Positions 33,993 through 45,662 of a stretch of DNA of 64,000 bases are shown one piece after another. The notes beneath the pieces were generated by a model. It had not been told where the DNA came from, did not search any database, and saw nothing but the letters and a program-made list of their open reading frames with translations. This DNA is from Monosporascus cannonballus. Its lineage: Eukaryota > Ascomycota > Sordariomycetes > Xylariales. The first letter of the stretch is position 1. Every line of letters starts with the position of its first letter. Location of the stretch: positions 1-64,000 of the forward strand of contig QJNS01000016.1 of NCBI GenBank assembly GCA_004154925.1, read 5' to 3'. The position numbers and the translations under genes were made by a program.

Positions 33993-35839
33993 CTACAGGA
34001 ACCATCTGAACTCGGGGACCTTCGGGCCATCCCTCAGCTTCATTGTCGGTACGTCCTTGGCGGTGAGATTGACACCCTGCACTATGTTGCGCCTCTTGTT
34101 GTCCCACATCATATACAGACCCAGACACCCAGCTATCATGCACCCAGTGGCGCCGAAGACAGCCGTCACGATGAGGGCCGGCGCGTACTTGGGCGCATCC
34201 TCGAGCCGGAAGACGTTGCCCGCCACCAATCCCATGAGGTTCGCCAGAGGTACGCCGACCGAAGTCAGGGTGATTCTTTCACCCTCATGCGCTATGTTGT
34301 TGTTGTACCACTGTCAAGATCGGGATATGTTAGCGGGAATTTCCCCCAGGGATTCGACGTCGGCTCCGGGTGTGTCGGGTACCACTTACCGTGCTAAGCA
34401 GGACGGACGGAGCGGAAGTTCCCCAGCACATCATGAAGGTCGCGAAGTAGGCGACGCGGAGCTGCGCCTGCACGTCTGTGATGGCCGCGTAGATGATGAA
34501 GCCGATGAACGTGAACGCAAAGCCGAGACAGATGAAGGGAAACCGAATGCGCATGAAATCGGAGGTGAATCCGAGGATCAGCAACATGACAGCGCCCTAC
34601 CAACACGGGTTTAGTATTCGAGGCTAAGGTCGGGATCTAGAGATGCGGTCTGATTCGTCTTACCGTGATGTTAGGTGCTACTGTGTACAGGTTGGTCTTG
34701 ACATATTCGTAACCCAGGCCATGAACGATCTGGGGCAGGAAGAGCGCCACGCCCTGCAACGGCACACCGAGACAGATCTCGATGGCGAGGAAGCCGTAAG
34801 TCGTGGGCCTCCTGAAGATCTTCAGAGACTCCTTAAGGCTGAACTTCTCATTGACGACGGAGGAGCTGTCGACCTGGATGCGGTGGTACGCGAGGGCCTT
34901 CTCGTCGTCGTTGAGGAAGCGCGCCTCGGCGGCGCTGCGGGGCAGGTACCAGAAGGCGAAGATGGCGAAGATGATGGTGCAGGAGCCCTCGATGATGAAG
35001 AGCCAGCGCCACACGAAGTCGACGCGGTCGGACTTGATCTGGAAGACGCCGAAGGCGAGCAGGCCGCTGAAGGCGTTGGCAATGTTGCTGGCGGCGTAGA
35101 AGACGGCGAGGCGGCGGGCGAGCTCGCCGCGCCGGTAGAAGGTCGTCTGGTAGTAGATGACGAGCGGGAAGAAGGCGCTCTCGGCGATGCCAAGGAACCA
35201 GCGCAGCGCAAAGACGCCACCGAACGTGTGCGTCGCCGCCATCAGTAGCGTGCATGTGCCGAAGCTGAACATCAGGATCGGCAGCACGCGCGCGGGGCCG
35301 TACTTCTTGCCCAACATCGACACGGGCGGCGCGAACAGCACGAACGGGATGAAGAAGATTCCCACGATCAGGTTGTACTGGCCCTCCTTGAAGCTTAAGT
35401 CTGCGGGATCCGGCACAAGCTGTTGTTAGCCGGGGAACCTAGAGCGCTCGCGTGTATCAAATCAATGCTTTTGGCGTACCCTCATCGAGACCTGCCGTCT
35501 GCGCGTTACCCAGGTTGCCCTTGTCCAACGCGTTGAACAGATACTAGTAGACCGTAGAGTCAACACATCTGGATAACACCGCGGGGATATCAACATGTCT
35601 TTCACTGTCTTTCACCGAAGGGTCTTTACCATGACTGCGAGAACCGGCAACAACCTCAAGTCGAACTTCCGGGTCAGCGCCCGCTCGGCAGCCTTATCGA
35701 CCACGTACGGCGTCTCATCGGTGATGATATCGTTGCTGCCGTTCTCAATGACCTTATCACCGGTGAGAGAGCTCTTGCGAAGCGAGTCTCCATCCCCAGA
35801 ACCCTTCACATCATCCGCGGGATTAATGTTGGCGACCAT
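33993..35839 (-). CDS. MFS permease of the allantoate/anion:cation symporter (Dal5-like) family
   Basis: Five exons, 35839-35630, 35543-35480, 35400-34664, 34596-34390 and 34310-33993, with introns of 67-86 bp, all join in frame to 511 residues. A hydrophilic N-terminus of about 60 residues is followed by the family block FDLRLLPVLAVMYLFNALDKGNLGNAQ (reconstituted across introns 1 and 2). Then come FKEGQYNLIVGIFFIPFVLF, a central RWFLGIAESAFFPLVIYY helix, a cytosolic loop (WYLPRSAAEARFLNDDEK) and six further hydrophobic segments. Members move small organic acids or vitamins such as allantoate, nicotinate, biotin or pantothenate across the plasma membrane with protons; the substrate here cannot be told. 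The splice pattern reconstitutes the family so well that I consider it functional. Confidence 0.92.
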
Positions 35840-38800
35840 GTTTGCCCGCACTCTGCCCTTGATCTTGAGGTTGAATATATCTGGTCACGAGGGTAGGAGG
35901 ACTTTCAAAAGTCGGAGGGGAACAGTTGCAATCGGGGAACCCTGCAAGATATAGTACATAGCTATGGGTTACACACCGAAGATCGATCCCCCCCCGTGCA
36001 AGCGGCCGCAGCATGCCTGTATGTCAGATTGCCACGTTTCGTCAGCGGACGTTATCGAGGTACGTAAGAGACACCCCTTCACACCGTCACCGTACAAACA
36101 GGTGCCCGCCTCCAATCCATCGATTATCAAGGCGTTTGAGTCAACGGCCGCGGAAATAAGTCTAGACCTCCTGATAAGCGCGACAGGGGATTACTTGGAC
36201 AAGGATCGCGCCTAAGCCCGAGGAGGAAGTTCTTGGGACACGAGCGGGTCCGGGGTTCCGACCACCGGATAACCTTTTTGCGGCAACCGCACGCCAGACA
36301 AGCGGAATGACTTGAATTGGCACAGGCAGCCCCCGGTCTTCGCTCAACAGCCGAGCAGGGTCTGGCTCCAATGGAACGTTAATCAATTTCCCTGTAGGGG
36401 TGGGCTGATGTAGATCAAGGAGCCGCCTTCTTGGACGTTCCCCGGTTTTCCCCCGCCGTTGAAATACCATCTGACAGCGAGTCAATTGGCGAGCCCCATC
36501 CGTATTACTGGGTGCTATGGAGGGAGTAAAAGAAATACTGAGGACGTATATTCAAATCAATCCTTCCATGCGGTCCAACCGTATAGATGTCTCCTAGTAG
36601 CCTATCTGCCTGTGTAGTTCTCAAACGGCAGTCATCATGGTGCGCTAGACAGCAATGCCGGCCGAGCCGTTATGCATCCAGGCCTGTGAGAGAAGCATGT
36701 CTAGATCATAGGCAGTTGGAAGACTACCCCCTAAAGCTGGTTTGATGCAAAGAGATAGCGTAGTCGATGCTGAGTAAATGCATGATATATTATCATTTCG
36801 TGCCGTGTGCAAACGCTCGGAAAGGGACTATACATTTACGGAAATCTTCCGCGTGGGCATGTACAGGCGTGTATAGGCCGGTCGACCTCCTAAGTAAGTG
36901 TCATGGGAAAAATGGGGGTCTAAAGGGCTCCAATCCGACACCCTTGGTGAGCTCTACCAGGGGCTGTAAAAAGGGTTTCGATCAGCTTTTAGTGGCTTGG
37001 GAAGATCTTCCCTCCTTAGAGTCAGAGCTATCAATATAGCCTCAAAATTTCTTCTGCGACAGTTATGAGCTGATCAGGAGATAAGGTTGCATAGAGTGTG
37101 GGAAGTGATAATTAATTGTCTTGCTAAAACTAATCTCTAGAGAATTGTGGCTAGGAAGCTCTCTATATACTGTGGGAGCACCGGAATAAGGTTGTTGCGG
37201 TGCCCTTAGGGCCTGATGACTAAGAGACACCCCTATTTTGTGACAGTAAGGAAGGCGGGGAAACAAGCTAAGGCCAGGCGCATCGGCTAGGATATAAATC
37301 AGAGCAAGGGAGTAAGCAGATACCGACGTAACTTGGCATGTCGAGCTTCATGTTGAATTAAAAGGGGAGAGCCTTAACTAAGACATGGCCTGGCTAAAGA
37401 TCTCACTGTCTCTTTGAGCGGGTGCTCTCCGAGTGGTGAGTTCGTGATATACAGCGCAACCAAACCATGCCCCTGAGCGAGGCCAATATAGCACTAGACT
37501 TCGCCACACTCGCTAGCATACTACCATAGATGACTATAATCCATCTCATATCTGCGTTCCAGTTGTGGAATTGAGCGTCCTTGATGTCGTAGTGGGTCGA
37601 GATGGATCAGGGGTTGCGCCTGCTGGACTAGATGCCCTGTCTTCAACACATCTAAAGAGCTCACAGTCTTGTAGGCTCGAGTGCATTGTGGTGTATACGG
37701 GTGGTGTACTATAGTCAAGAACGCCATCATATTGACGAACAGGGCCGACTGCTTAACCCGTTAGGCGGACGTAGCAGAGCCATTACGCTAGAACTTCAGA
37801 AACGGGGAGCGTAAACTATTCCAAGTCGTGCCAAGGGAGAAAGAAATAATTATGGAACCCAAAATATTTGCCGCCGCGTTACCAGTACGGTAGCCGCGAA
37901 TCGCGAGTGCTGGTGCTTGCTTCTAATTTCTAGGTATGTAAGAGACCGGTGGAGACTGATACCAAGACTATCAGCGGTAACCCACCAGCGGGCTCCCGAC
38001 TTAATCTAGCAAAGATCAGCGCAGCCCCCTACATAGCTTCACTACCGGCTACGTCCGCACCAGAGAAGGGTTTTCGTTACGATCGATGGAGCACTTGCTC
38101 CTACACTGAAGTGATATTTTGGCCCCCATATGGCGACTCTTGGGACCTACAGACGGATTCAGGGGGGTAGAAGTCAGGTAATTGAATAGGGGTAAATGGC
38201 GCCTCATACCACTTGTGTATATAGAGACGTGTAGCGCCCGAGCCTCTAGGCTTGTTACTTAGTACGGAGTCCAATACGTATTAAACCCATCATAACAAGA
38301 TGATCATGTGCTCGGCGATGTGACGCATGGGCATAGAATGTGATCGAATTATCTATCCCAGGGTTAGGAAAAGAGGAATACGCCGGAGTGGGCAAACCAT
38401 GGTATGATTGTCGGAGTATACCTAGCAACAAGGCGATTCGCCCTTGTAGTCGCACGCTGCGTGCCTTATATCTCGTCCGAATGTACGATAATAGGACCTC
38501 TGGCCGTGGGAGCGAATGTGTGATGACGCGGATTAGGGGCCAATATCGCATCCGTACTTTAAACCTGTGGAAGAAGGCTCACGAGCTGCCACTATATGGC
38601 ATTAGTGAACTTAAAAAGAACGCCTAGTGATACGAATATAAGATAGAGACTTTAATCCTTTACTGTTTTACAGATTTCATATAGACAAATGTCATCTTTG
38701 ATATTGATTTTAAGTTTTAGCTTGCATATTCCCTTGTGTATTATAGCTTCCTGTTTACCACGATGTAAATATGTTTAAGACGCAAAGTGATGAAATATGA

Positions 38801-40089
38801 CACGTCTTATAATTTCCCAGCCTGAGATAGAAGAAGCAGATTCCGTACAATTTCACCACCTCAACTTGTCTTTGTGTGCATATAAATGATGGCCCCAAGA
38901 ACTGTGGCCATTGGGGTGTAATAAATGGAGAATGCCGCAGAGGGAAATTATTTAAATTTTGCGGCTGTTGGTTACCACAAACAAGCAGCACAAACGCACA
39001 CATGCAGATCCAAGCAAAAACTATAGACTAATCTAAGGAACGTAGCAAGTACCCTGTAGCTTTATCGAGATGGCCTTGGTTCTTTAAGTCTAAATAATCC
39101 TGCTAACCAAGCACAGTCTTTTTTCGGAGGGAGCCATTCCCTAAGGGACGCCTTAGACCATGTGCCAGCACGAAGAAAACGGTAAGTGCAATCACATATT
39201 TCCCTCATGATCACTTTAAACTACGGGACTGATGGGGATTATCACCCAGATACCGTGGAGACGAACAATTTGGGGGAGACCGCCAAGGTCGGATGTTGCC
39301 GCGGGAAAGGGGATATTCCCTTAAGGAACGAGGCGTTACCGACTTGTAGATATTGTTTTCTGTCTTTCGCAACGACGTTGGTCTTTTTTCGCCTACTTCC
39401 CTCGTACACGGCCCCGTAAGGGCACGGCACAGACATCTAGAGCTTTGTCCCGATCCCCGATTGCGATCCTCAAACTCACATTGCCCCCGACGACCAGAGA
39501 CGAGGACCCTTCCTCTGAACTTAGGGCCGGAAAGAGCCTTTAGCTGGAGGGCCATCTGGCGAAGATAAATAGGGACACACGCTGGGACGACGACGGGTGG
39601 TGAAATAAGCGACTTGTTGGAGACGCCAAAGAACGCTTCAGTTGACAGAAACAGTCATGACCGCAAAAGGGGTCATGGGGAGACTCATGTTCTGGCCCTG
39701 TCGCTGATACCACCCAACCGACTGAGATGGCGCTTTCCTTCACTACCCTAGTTCCTGACATGGTAATATCTTAACACACTTATGTAGCGAGTTAAATCAT
39801 AACGAGTAGTGACGTATTTCACTACCGGTCGAAGTGGACACCTTTGAGATTAAGCAATCGATGGTAGGCTTAAGCGCTGAATGATATTAGTAGTCCTGGA
39901 TAGGAAAGACGCGAAAGGTCATATGATTCTGGGGTCGTCAGTTCACCGTCATCCATTAACAAATATGCGGGCCAAGATGATTCGCCTCAGCCATGGTCGG
40001 GCAGTTGTCATGCCGGCCTTAACAACACGATGGATCTTCCATATCGGCCATTATCCCAAAGACTAGTAGTAGGTAATTCCTAGAACGCA
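35840..40089. other. Long gene-poor stretch, no recognised gene
   Basis: About 4.2 kb of roughly balanced base composition. Open frames up to 114 codons exist (for example 39211-39555 minus) but show no domain, no splice-joined extension and no coding-like bias. No tRNA, rRNA or repeat was recognised. Confidence 0.45.
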
Positions 40090-42091
40090 TTATCCAAAGA
40101 ACAACCTTTTCTGCCTCGGGTCGTCCGCGGAACCGGAAGGGCGGGCGGAACTCGACGGCCGCCCCTTCTTCCTTCTATCCCCAACAGTCTTCGGCCTCTT
40201 CGCTTCCGGCGTTTCGGGCCTCGGAGCCGGACTCTGCGTTGACTCTCTCTGTACGGTATCGCGGATCGCTTGCCTGGAGAGACATAGATCGATGTGATCG
40301 TTGAAGAGACGCTCGTCTGTCGGCTGGGGGCGGCTGCAGATCGGACAGTCCCACCAGTCGTCTTCTTTCTCCGGGGATGATCTCTTCGGATTCGGGACGA
40401 TCTCCTTGCCGTGAGAACGGCGATTATCGCCCTCCCCTGACCTGCTATCGCAAACCTGGGACCCGAGGGCATCCTTGACATCTCCCGTGTCATCTTTAGT
40501 TGAGGTAGTCATCGGCCCTGTTTCTGATTCGTCCCCATCAAGGGCTTGGCTGGCCTTGCGTTTGCTGCTTGAATCCGTGGACTCGCCTGAAGATTCCGTC
40601 CTCAGGGACCTAAGCCCAAAGAAGGCGCGAGTATCGGGCTTCTTAGTGCTCAGTAGATGGGTGCAACGGAGACCCATGAGCCGTAGCTTCATGCCCGGGA
40701 TCTCTTGTTGCAATTTGTTTAGTATAGGCAGTGAGTAGTTGAACAAGTCGTCTGCCAGGAATATAGCTCTGGGCGTCACGACCTGTCGGGTAAAGACTTC
40801 GTAGGTGTGCAATTTGACCTTGAGCACAAGAGTCCGTCCCTTGCATTCGGCTCGCCGCATGTCCTTCTCTAGCTCCTCGGCCGTCGAGCGTAGTTTTTCC
40901 CTTAGCTGGACGGGGTCCGACATATCTCGGAAAGTGCTCTCAGTTCCGACGCTCTTTCGTTCGTACTCCTCGGCGGGCTGGATATCGGTCCGTCCAAGCC
41001 CAAGGTAACATCGGATCAAGAACTCAAATGTCTTTTCACCGAATAGCTGGCGTAGCAGATGACGGTGGGTGTAGATATCACCACAAGTATTGACACCTAT
41101 TTCTTGCAGCTCCCGCTCCAGAACCCGGCCTACCCCGTTAACCTTTCTCGTAGGCAAATCCCTCATGAAGGCCATGATTGCTTGCCGGTCGCTCGGCAGT
41201 ATGTATTGGCCGTTTGGTTTGTTCATATTGGAGCAAATCTTGGCCAGCTTTGCGTTGGCCGCTATACCAGCGGACACGGTAATTTTGGTCTTCTCATGAA
41301 TCTCGTCGCGCATCTGTTGAACCGCATCCTCGGGCGACAGCCCGTGCTCTCTGCAGTATTCGGTAATATTAAGGTAGGCCTCGTCAATACTGGCGCTTTC
41401 GAACCGCGGGTCGTAGTCGGCGAGGACCTCCCGTACCTCTTGGGCCTTGGCCCTGTACTTGTCGAAGCTCAGCGGGATAAGCAGCAACTCTGGACACAAC
41501 TTCTTGGCGACGAATCCCGCCATCCCACTTCGACAGCCATATTTCCGAGCTACATAATTGCAGGTCGTCAGAACCCCGCCTCCAACTGCAAAGGGGACAT
41601 CTTTCAGTTCCGGCCGGTTGAGTTGCTCGACAGCGGCATAGAAGGCATCGCAGTCGACATGGACGATGTGCTGTGTTAGATCTCGGGAAGCGTCTAGCTG
41701 GACGATGAGCTGGTCAACAGCCCGGAGTTCGCGACTGAGATCGAGCTTCTCGAGACGACGCTTCTTCTCGAGGATCTGGTTGATCCTTTGCGTGAGGATC
41801 TTGTCCTTCTCCTCTTCACGATTGAAGAATTTTGAACCTTTCGAAGCATTGTATATGATTTCAGAGACCTACAACCACGCGAGAATGTGAGACCATGCAC
41901 AGGATCGAAGGGTAACATCATGAACACCAATCATCTACCTTGGTCTGGTCGACCGAATCTTGGCCGGCTTTGGTCAGTGACGGTCCTAGAAGAGAATATT
42001 TGAGCGTGTCATGTTCCTGCTTGGCGTCGGCGGTGTCTTCATTATACGCATCTTCCTCAATTGGCGCGGGGTCGGGATCTTCTTCTGTCAT
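40090..42091 (-). CDS. Y-family DNA polymerase kappa
   Basis: Two exons, 42091-41939 and 41868-40090 (intron 70 bp, phase 0), give 643 residues. In order: a lysine-rich N-clasp (KVSEIIYNASKGSKFF), catalytic motif HVDCDAFYAAVEQ, CNYVARKYGCRSGM, motif SIDEAYL with the other catalytic acids, SAGIAANAKLAKICSNMNKP, the helix-hairpin LPTRKVNGVGRV, a little-finger domain starting KSVGTESTFRDM, a UBZ-type zinc finger CPICSRPQ...HIDLC near residue 555, and QKRLFFG at the extreme C-terminus, a PCNA-interacting (PIP) box. Polymerase kappa bypasses minor-groove adducts during translesion synthesis in the nucleus. All key residues are present. It lies downstream of, and on the same strand as, the next gene. 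Confidence 0.95.
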
Positions 42092-42574
42092 GGCTATGGA
42101 CTGAACACAGAGGTTCTCAGCGACTCTGAGCTGAGCGTTTGTACCAGCGTGAAGGTCTCAAGCGCATGATGGGAGTATCAACTGCAACGATCACGTCTGA
42201 CAATGCGGGGAGGATGTTGAAGGTCTTGGCGCGTCTTCTCCGTGTTTTCCTGAAAGCGGATGTGTTCAAGGATAAGTCGCGAGACCACGTGATCGACCTT
42301 TTGGTAGATAATTTTACATAACCCCGTCTATTGCATAGAGCTGTCTAATTGATTATCTCCGTTACAGAGGCATTATTAATGCAAGAATATCCACGATGAG
42401 AACCCGCGCTGCATCAACTTCATGCCGCAGCCTCATTATCTCCATATGGCCTTCTCAGGAAGGGGATGGTCTCGGTTCCATTCGTTGGTATCGGTCATTC
42501 TGGATATGAGCGATAGATTATAAGCTGTCATATACTATCTATCCTATCCCATGAAGACCGCCCGCGCAAATTGA
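42092..42574. other. Spacer between two minus-strand genes
   Basis: Contains the promoter of the polymerase kappa gene and the 3' flank of its upstream neighbour. No separate feature seen. Confidence 0.5.
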
Positions 42575-43862
42575 TCAGCGCCAGACTGGAGGCCAGGAGA
42601 CCTTCACCTTCGCTTGAGGCCGCTGGCTTGCCTCTTCTCGCTCCTTCTCTTTTACCGGCTCTCCTTTCGCATCCGGTGGGCTGCCATTTTCATCCGCCTG
42701 CTCTTCTCGTTCTTCTGTAGCGACCTCGTTGGCATATGGCTTCTCTTTGAGGATACGGTCGACTGACTCCTCGAGCAATACACCCATAAAAACTTTATTT
42801 TCTTGATCTTCCCTGACCATCTGGGCCACAATTTCTTTCTCCCTCCTGTCCAACTCTTCGCGCTGCCGTTTGATCTCCTCGAGTCCAGCCGTAGCGGTGA
42901 TCTCGAGCGCATTCTTGTTCAATTTCATAGTCTCCATCTTGTCATCCAGCTCGTGGCATATCTCCTCCAATTTGATAGCACGTATGTTATCGCCCAGCGT
43001 GGTCGCAAGCGTGACCGCCGACTTGCAGAGGTCCCTTACGCCCCGAGCCGTATTGGGAAGCCTGTGCACGGCGCTGTGTCTCAGTTGGTTCGCCGCGAAG
43101 AGTATCTGTTCAAGTGGAGTGTCTCCTAGATCGATAAAGGCTTCTTTCGGGATCCCGGCCGCGCTCCTCGCTAGAACTCGTGTACACTTCGTCAGTTCGA
43201 TCGAGCTTGCGCATTCCCACCCCTTCTGCTCCAGGGTGGATGGGAGCCATTTCTGGAGAAACTCGAAACAGCTCTCCTCTAGCAGCCGCTGGGCCTCGTT
43301 GAGGATGAGGTGCTGGGCCTTATATGGAATGAATATGGGATAAAGTGAAGGGAGAATTGCCGGTTTCGTTGGATTCGAGGCCCCGGCCATATCTGCAACC
43401 TGTGTCAGCCATTAAATTAACCGTTAATCCATGGCGTAGTGACTGGCCATTTGACTCGGCCTCGTTCCCATTCACCACCGTGGCGTCCCCGACTTCGCCA
43501 TCCGTATCTGCCTCTGCCTCTTCCACACTTGCTATCTCGTTAATTGCCTCGGCCGCCGACCGGGCGGCATCGATCTCGGACGCCTCGCGTTGTATTTCCT
43601 GGCTGGGTGACGAATGAAACAGCTCGGGGAACTCAGTCTTGGCTCTGAGTTCCGACTCGAAGATCCTGCGCTCTAGGAGATCGCGCACGGCCTCGATCGT
43701 TTTCTCTTCCCCCAGGTCGTGTATCAAGGTCCGTAACGATGCCTTGTGCTGCTCGACCACTTTGCGCACTGTCTTGAGCTTCCGGATGTGTGCCTTATCG
43801 CCGGTGAAGACGCCTCGGCTAGCCAAGTAGACTCGGCGTTTATCGACAGGCTGTTGCGCCAT
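42575..43862 (-). CDS. Conserved fungal coiled-coil protein of unknown function
   Basis: Proposed exons 43862-43476 and 43399-42575 (76-bp intron, donor GTGAAT, acceptor CACAG, phase 0) give 403 residues. The N-terminal part (VYLASRGVFTGDKAHIRKLK, then HDLGEEKTIEAVRDLLERR) and the second exon (GWECASSIELTKCTRV, NQLRHSAVHRLPNTARGV) look like a fungal family often mislabelled as ubiquinol-cytochrome c reductase; I see nothing supporting that label. Residues about 315-350 (EEIKRQREELDRREKEIV) form a coiled coil, and the C-terminus is charged. The intron borders are my best fit; an alternative is two separate frames. A TATA box lies 55 bp upstream. A decayed duplicate of its 5' end lies further upstream. 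Confidence 0.65.
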
Positions 43863-43916
43863 GCTCGGATTGTTTGAGTTTTGTAAAGTGTCATCATTCT
43901 GAAGGATGGCATAGTC

Positions 43917-43925
43917 CTTTTTATA
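43917..43925 (-). promoter_or_regulatory. TATA box of the coiled-coil protein gene
   Basis: Minus strand TATAAAAAG, 55 bp upstream of the start codon at 43862. Confidence 0.5.
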
Positions 43926-44055
43926 CGAATCGAGTCTGCTTGGGCCGCTGACTGTTGGCCTGACGTTACATTTGCTGGTTGGTTTTGTGCGCCGCGTTGG
44001 TTACGTTGATAGCCAATAATCAGCCGAATACGCGCATAACTTGATACATCATGTC

Positions 44056-44180
44056 GCCTACCCACCGGTAAGCTAGGCAGACTCGCAGTTTATCAACAGG
44101 GGTGCTGCACGATGTTTGGATGTCTTAGTCTTTCTTGTAGAGGTTTCCCTGACTTTTGGAGGATGGCACCCGCAGTCCGC
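44056..44180 (-). pseudogene. Decayed duplicate of the 5' end of the coiled-coil protein gene
   Basis: Minus strand around 44100-44056 encodes PVDKLRVCLAYRWVG, parallel to PVDKRRVYLASRGVF at the start of the neighbouring gene. The upstream GAGGATGGCA motif (44161) also matches the neighbour's promoter (43901). The start codon is lost. A short tandem duplication of promoter plus first codons is the simplest reading. Confidence 0.55.
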
Positions 44181-45662
44181 CTTTCTAGATAGGCCAGCTA
44201 AAGAGGTAACTTATGCGACATAGAGTAAGGGTCTAATAACTCACTAGTTTATACTCTCTCTTAGGTGCCCACTTCAGCTTAACGTAGCAGGTGGCGGTGA
44301 GCTAACCAGTAACGAGTAATATAATTGTTGAGCGTCCATCTAACTTTCAACCCTGACGCTCTTGGTCGCCGCAGAGGACGAGTTAGAGCATATCCCGGCA
44401 CCCGTCTGGGAATCAGCAGTCCGCGTGCACCCGACCCCGGTAAACGTCGTCGGGGTGCACCGCCCTCCCTGCCACTGCACGGCGTGCACGTCCCGCGCCG
44501 GTAGCCCGAACTCCCGCTGGGGGATACTGCAGGCACGCCAAAGAGGAGACCGGCTGCGACTGGCACCCGGAAGCCGTCGTCCAGGCTCTGAGCTGGGCGT
44601 TGGCGCGGCGCGTCGCCGCAGTTGTTTTGTTTTCATATTAGAAAGGGGGCTCTTCTGTGTGGTCTGGTTGATCGGGGAGGAAAAAGAATGGGAGGAAAGA
44701 GCGGCGGACATATGGGTTGAGTTGGTTCTGACGTACAGTACGCGAGCCGGATTCCGGAGGACAACGGCGAAGTGAGAGCCGACGGTGCTGCTTGTGAACT
44801 GCATGTTGGATAATACTCTCGGATATCTATCGGCCGTCAAGGGTCGAGGAGCCGAAAGCGGGATCAAGGTCGGATCGTGGCTGGAGGCTCTTGCATGTAG
44901 CGGACCAAACCAGCATTGGCACCGGCGACCCTTTATGTTCTCGGGTACCACTTATGCACAGCAACAATAGGAGTGCTTGAGACGTTGACTTAGATTGAAA
45001 GTATACCCCATAACACGGCAAATCCTATAACATGAGTTGTCAGTTGGCGCCATATTTATGAAGCACGGATCAGACCTGTTATTGCTGTACATAACTGGCA
45101 CCCGAGGGAATACTTGCCGGTGCCGTAAGGCTATAATGCATAATACATGCTATAAGTTAGATACGATACCAACTACACAACGTGGTTGCAGGGGATACTC
45201 ACACCAAATGATCTTTCCCCGGCAGCCACGTTGTGGCCCAGCCATTTTAGACGCTCACGTTTATATCTCTGGTACCATTGGGGTGGATCTCATGCTAACT
45301 CATCGTTACCCGATCCGGCAGGACACATGAGTTAGTAGCGACGTTAACAGGCCGTTGACGATGCTAGGTTTGATTACTAACAGCCCTAGTGAGGTCCCCG
45401 CCGTTCACTGAGCTCGATTGCTCGAGGCGAGACGACGAGGCGACTCTAACTGGGAACACCATTTACATTGAGAGTCTTGGTAGCTAGAATAGTGGCCATA
45501 ACGTGCGCCGATAACTAGTCAATAAAACGGCATATGCCGTCGCAGCGAATGAAATGTCATTAAGGCACCTTCAAGCTTTGCGATATGTGTCTGTTTATCT
45601 TCTGCTAAACTATGTTGAGGACGTCTCCTTTGGCTTCCTGCTATCTACATTTGATCGGCTAG
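44181..45662. other. No confident gene; one cysteine-containing open frame
   Basis: A 203-codon minus-strand frame (44951-44340) contains an internal ATG starting MQFTSSTVG and a C-terminal part with five cysteines (WRACSIPQ, GGRCTPTT, GVGCTRTA, GICSNSS) in GC-rich DNA. That could be an exon of a small secreted protein, but no clear signal peptide or splice-joined model was found. The remainder up to 45662 shows nothing recognisable. Confidence 0.3.

Noticed and set aside
34643..35248. 201-codon plus-strand frame rich in Glu/Gly/Val and other GC-rich frames around it
   Set aside because: Shadow of exon 3 of the MFS permease, whose minus-strand model joins five exons in frame.
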